A stretch of 64,000 nucleotides of DNA, from contig OX359193.1 in assembly GCA_947172415.1 (NCBI GenBank), positions 7,496,501-7,560,500 on the forward strand. Reading direction: 5' to 3'. Of this stretch, positions 61,017 to 64,000 are shown in pieces. A model generated the notes under the pieces. It saw only the letters and a program-made list of their open reading frames with translations, was not told the origin of the DNA and did not search any database. A program made the position numbers and the translations under genes. This DNA comes from Chondrosia reniformis. Taxonomy: Eukaryota; Porifera; Demospongiae; Chondrillida; Chondrillidae. The stretch's first letter is position 1, and each line of letters opens with the position of its first letter.

Positions 61017-64000
61017 CTAAAGTTTGCTGTAATCTCCTTTCTCCATGTAAAGCCTTTCGTAATGAGGGATACAGTAGAATTTGTTATTGATAGTGGCAAA
61101 GGCGCTTGGTGTAAGTTTTTTGCCACATTGCTCACACCTAGTATATAAAAGGAAATGATTATCATTATAACATACATTAGATTAGATTATTCATTTTATG
61201 TACAATAAAAATATTTAGACATTCAGAAAGGTATGAATGTACTTATCTACAGTTTAATCAGCTGAACAATAAAACTGTTTTTTTTTTCGAAATTTACAGC
61301 AGCTGAACCAACTGACTGGGATTGTACAGTACCTCTCACATCATTGAATTACTCACTTGAAACAAGCTTTGTGCATGGCTTTGTCATTGGCTGCCACAAA
61401 CTCTGTTGCATACACACTACGGCTGCAAATATAGCACTATATAAGGGAATAGATAGTATACATACATTGTCTATCCTCAACAAATCCAATGTATACTTCA
61501 AACTTACTTTTGCATTTCCTGTAAATGCTGTCCCAGCTGAAAAACCAGATGTTTTCTTCCTTGCTCCATCTGACAAGTCTGTCCTTTTCAGTCCCTTGGG
61601 TTTGGTAGTAGTGTATTTATCTACAGCAGAGTCCTCTATGCTTTCTGTCAGTAGTGTGATAACCACGTGATCATGGTACTTCTGAAACAACAGCTCTCCG
61701 TCATATGTCAACACCTTTGAAAAAAATGTCACCATTATATACCATATAGACTAGTATGGCCGCATAACTTGGCATACCTTATGTTTCTTTGCTGTTTTTA
61801 AGATACCTGACAATGCTTCAAACTCATTGACAGTTTCTTCAAAAAGAATTCCAAACTCTACTTCCCATTGATCATTTTCATTTTTCCTTCCAAGACGCAT
61901 GATTTCATGAATAAGCTAAACAGTTGGAAAATTGCAATGCCGTGAATGCTTATATATATAGCAAGATTAGACTAGTATAATTAACCTTTCTTATTTCATT
62001 GTCCACCCACTTGGCTGCAGCAAGTACCCTATCCTTATTCTCATCCTCCTTCTCCCAAGGCATTGGTTCACTCTTTACTGTCACTGTGCTAGTACTATAA
62101 AATTTTGTCATACCTTTCTTCTCATCTTCTTTGGGTAAGCTACCTGACTCTTGAGGCTGTATTTTCATTTGCTTATGTGATTGGTAGGACACCTTCACTG
62201 GTGGTTCACTGGTACGTCTGTGCCTCTTTGAGCCCAAGTTACTGGCTCCGGGTAAAGGCGGAGGACTGAGTGATCCAGCAGCTCTAAAAGCATTCACTTT
62301 ATCCAGAACACTACTTGATGTACTTACTTCAGATTCAGGTACACTAGATAGAGCCATGGTAGGGTGTACAATGCTATCATATTTAGTAGGGCTGACTACA
62401 TCTACTTTGGTGTTTTCTTGTAAATCTTCAAAGATAGTAGCCTCTTGGTGCTTTTCTTTGTCCTGCTTGATTCTTTGTAGGCCTATCTCCATCTTCCTTT
62501 CCTGAGAAGCTGTGATTGGTTGCTCTCCCAAAACTTCCTCTCCTCCTTTGATAAATTCCTTTTCAAGTATTTTCTCATCCTCTTGATCTCCAGGAGGCCA
62601 TGATTGTCTGCTCTTGCTTGTAGATCTTCTCTTGGTAGGTTTATCTACTTTACTTGACAAGCGATGCACTGCAGCTTCATAACTTTCCTCCATGACAGAA
62701 TTATGAAGATCCGTTGAAGGAGCAGCAGGAAACGTTGCAGTAGATTTGATTGGGGAAGTTGCAGTTACTGCAGTATGAGAAGGTGTGGTTGCAGTTATTG
62801 CAGCACCAGGAGGCGTGGTTGCAGTTATTGCAGCACCAGGAGGCGTGGTTGCAGTTATTGCAGCATCAGGGGGCGTGGTTGCAGTTATTGCAGCATCAGG
62901 GGGCGTGGTTGCAGTTATTGCAGCATCAGGGGATTTGGTTGCATTTGCATCATTGACTGAAGTAGCCACATGGAGCTTTGAAGTATTGGCGAAAACAACT
63001 TTAATGTTGCTTACAGAGATGGTGTTTACTTCTTTATCTATAGGTACTTCTTTGTTGTCATTTGGAATGCCATTATCTTGAGGTAAAGACGAAACGTCAT
63101 CTACCAAAGAGGACTGCTCCTGCGCTGCACCCTTTTCCATCTTCGACTTATAAAAGGGTGGCTCTTTGGAATTGGAGGATGCCTGGATCTCAAACGTCGA
63201 CATGCGGTCTTTAACACTAGCAGGGTGCAGCATTTCGGAGCCTCCAGAAAATACATCATACGGACTAGCGTACTCCTCCTTAGATGGTGTCACTCCTTCT
63301 GTTTTCTGCGTCTGTACAATCTTAGCAGTTTCATTGTCAGGCTTTACAGTGACCGTATCTTCACCAATTTCAATGATAGTCTCAGAAACAGACTAAAGGA
63401 TCCAAAAAACATTGTAAAATAAAAAATTAAATCAAGTGAATATCATATTTTGTATTAATTAAATTACTGACAATAATTTTAATTCATGATAGTGACATAC
63501 TTCTTGAACCTCTTGCGTTTCCATCGCCAAAATATGATGGATAGCTGGTTTCACGATCGTTCTATTCTCTTTGATCTCCGGAGGCAGCGATGCATTTTGT
63601 GGTTTAGTGGTCCAGTTAGACCGAAATCCCGTTCCAGCAGTCTTTTCCAAGACTTCCTGCAACTTCTCCTGCCATACCTCCGCATCTTCAAGCGACTCAA
63701 AGTAAAAATGATAAGTTCTATCTATATTGATCAGAGAAAGTCGCTGTTTATTTTCTACATTCTTAGGCCAATTTTTGCAGTAGTCATCGGTTGTGTCGTC
63801 TCCGTATTTGAACCTCAGACATGTTTCCTGCAGATCTACGAAGCGCCTCACATTTCTCATTAACTCGTCCGTATACAGGTACAAATGACCTTCGGAATTC
63901 AATACACCATAGCGACGATGCCACCGGGGCAGCAGTTTTCGATTGCGGGCTAGCTTGTAAATTACGCCTCTTTGTATAATTTTCACTTCATCCTTCTCCT
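61017..64000 (-). CDS. PH - disordered - costars - LIM domain protein (5' partial)
   Basis: Exons in the window: complement(63501-64000, 61986-63392, 61778-61915, 61508-61714, 61357-61436, 61017-61137), about 817 residues. The frame is open to the right edge, and the Met-like first codon visible is a GTG, so the start lies outside. Order: PH domain (VIYKLARN, LLPRWHRRYGVL, YHFYFESLEDAEVWQEKLQE); a long polar linker with an AITATTPPDA decapeptide array; a complete costars domain (LIHEIMRLGRK, EVEFGILFEE, AKKHK then VLTYDGELLFQKYHDHVVI); and a C-terminal LIM zinc finger (CYIC, HKACFKC, EQC, FYCIPHY). Costars and LIM both point to actin. The first costars exon starts and ends at the same points and phase (0) as in the PH-costars gene at 5672, marking them as paralogues. 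The LIM exon at 61436 was placed because its acceptor restores the first CxxC in phase. Confidence 0.85.
62783..62938 (-). repeat. Coding minisatellite, 30-bp unit (AITATTPPDA)
   Basis: About five copies of a 30-bp unit in the linker of the PH-costars-LIM gene, encoding AITATTPPDA/PPGA decapeptides on the minus strand. Plus-strand frames over it are artefacts. Confidence 0.92.

Overview
The window is nuclear DNA of an early-branching animal. A sponge (Porifera, demosponge-like) fits best. The evidence is a set of animal genes (NALCN-type channel, SH2/SAM-containing SHIP phosphatase, glycogenin, motile-cilium and centrosome proteins, smoothelin-like motifs) packed almost end to end, introns mostly 60-400 bp, overlapping or near-touching promoters, AT-rich introns and many intronic minisatellites. 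There is nothing prokaryotic: no operons and no CRISPR. The species assignment is inference.

I rebuilt spliced models by hand from GT/AG (a few GC/AG) boundaries. Every internal junction was required to keep the frame and, where I recognised the family, to fit the remembered family pattern. Layout, left to right: (1) NALCN sodium-leak channel, 3' part only, 1-4674 (+). (2) PH / SPRIPAQ-repeat / costars protein, 5672-8053 (+). (3) DIS3 exosome RNase, 8641-11755 (-), head-to-head with (4) a WDFY1/2-type WD40-FYVE protein, 11852-15181 (+). (5) Mitochondrial-type adenylate kinase AK3, 15419-16066 (-), head-to-head with (6) a ubiquitin-specific protease carrying a RING-like insert, 16105-20446 (+). 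(7) A tiny two-exon COP9 signalosome subunit COPS9, 20494-20764 (-), head-to-head with (8) a smoothelin-motif/CH-like protein with octapeptide repeats, 20845-24047 (+). (9) ING3, 24384-25367 (-), divergent from (10) SHIP inositol 5-phosphatase, 25972-35075 (+, 30 coding exons). (11) Glycogenin, 35390-37462 (-), head-to-head with (12) CCDC39, 37581-42930 (+). (13) A membrane-anchored JmjC/cupin-8 oxygenase, 43108-44413 (-). (14) A Rac-like GTPase, 44843-45659 (-). (15) A GCKIII/MST kinase, 47029-49916 (+). (16) UBXN7, 50036-53611 (+). (17) A Rab6-like GTPase, 54002-55769 (-), head-to-head with (18) a CEP63/DEUP1-like coiled-coil protein, 56027-59278 (+). (19) AMMECR1, 59398-60573 (+). (20) A second PH-costars protein, here ending in a LIM domain, 61017 to beyond 64000 (-), whose 5' end is outside the window.

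Themes: cytoskeleton and signalling (Rac, SHIP, two PH-costars proteins, smoothelin/CH, GCKIII kinase), ubiquitin/proteostasis (USP, COPS9, UBXN7), RNA and chromatin (DIS3, ING3, JmjC), trafficking (Rab6-like, FYVE) and cilia/centrosome (CCDC39, CEP63). This looks like ordinary eukaryotic clustering of unrelated genes, not a functional operon.

Most worth a second look: two PH-costars genes at opposite ends of the window sharing a domain plan and intron positions, one with an added LIM domain; the USP with an internal RING-like zinc module; the easily missed COPS9 microgene; a NALCN channel with Glu instead of Lys in the domain III filter; a 79-bp tandem repeat that carries a splice acceptor; and an unusually high share of 5' splice sites with T at +3.
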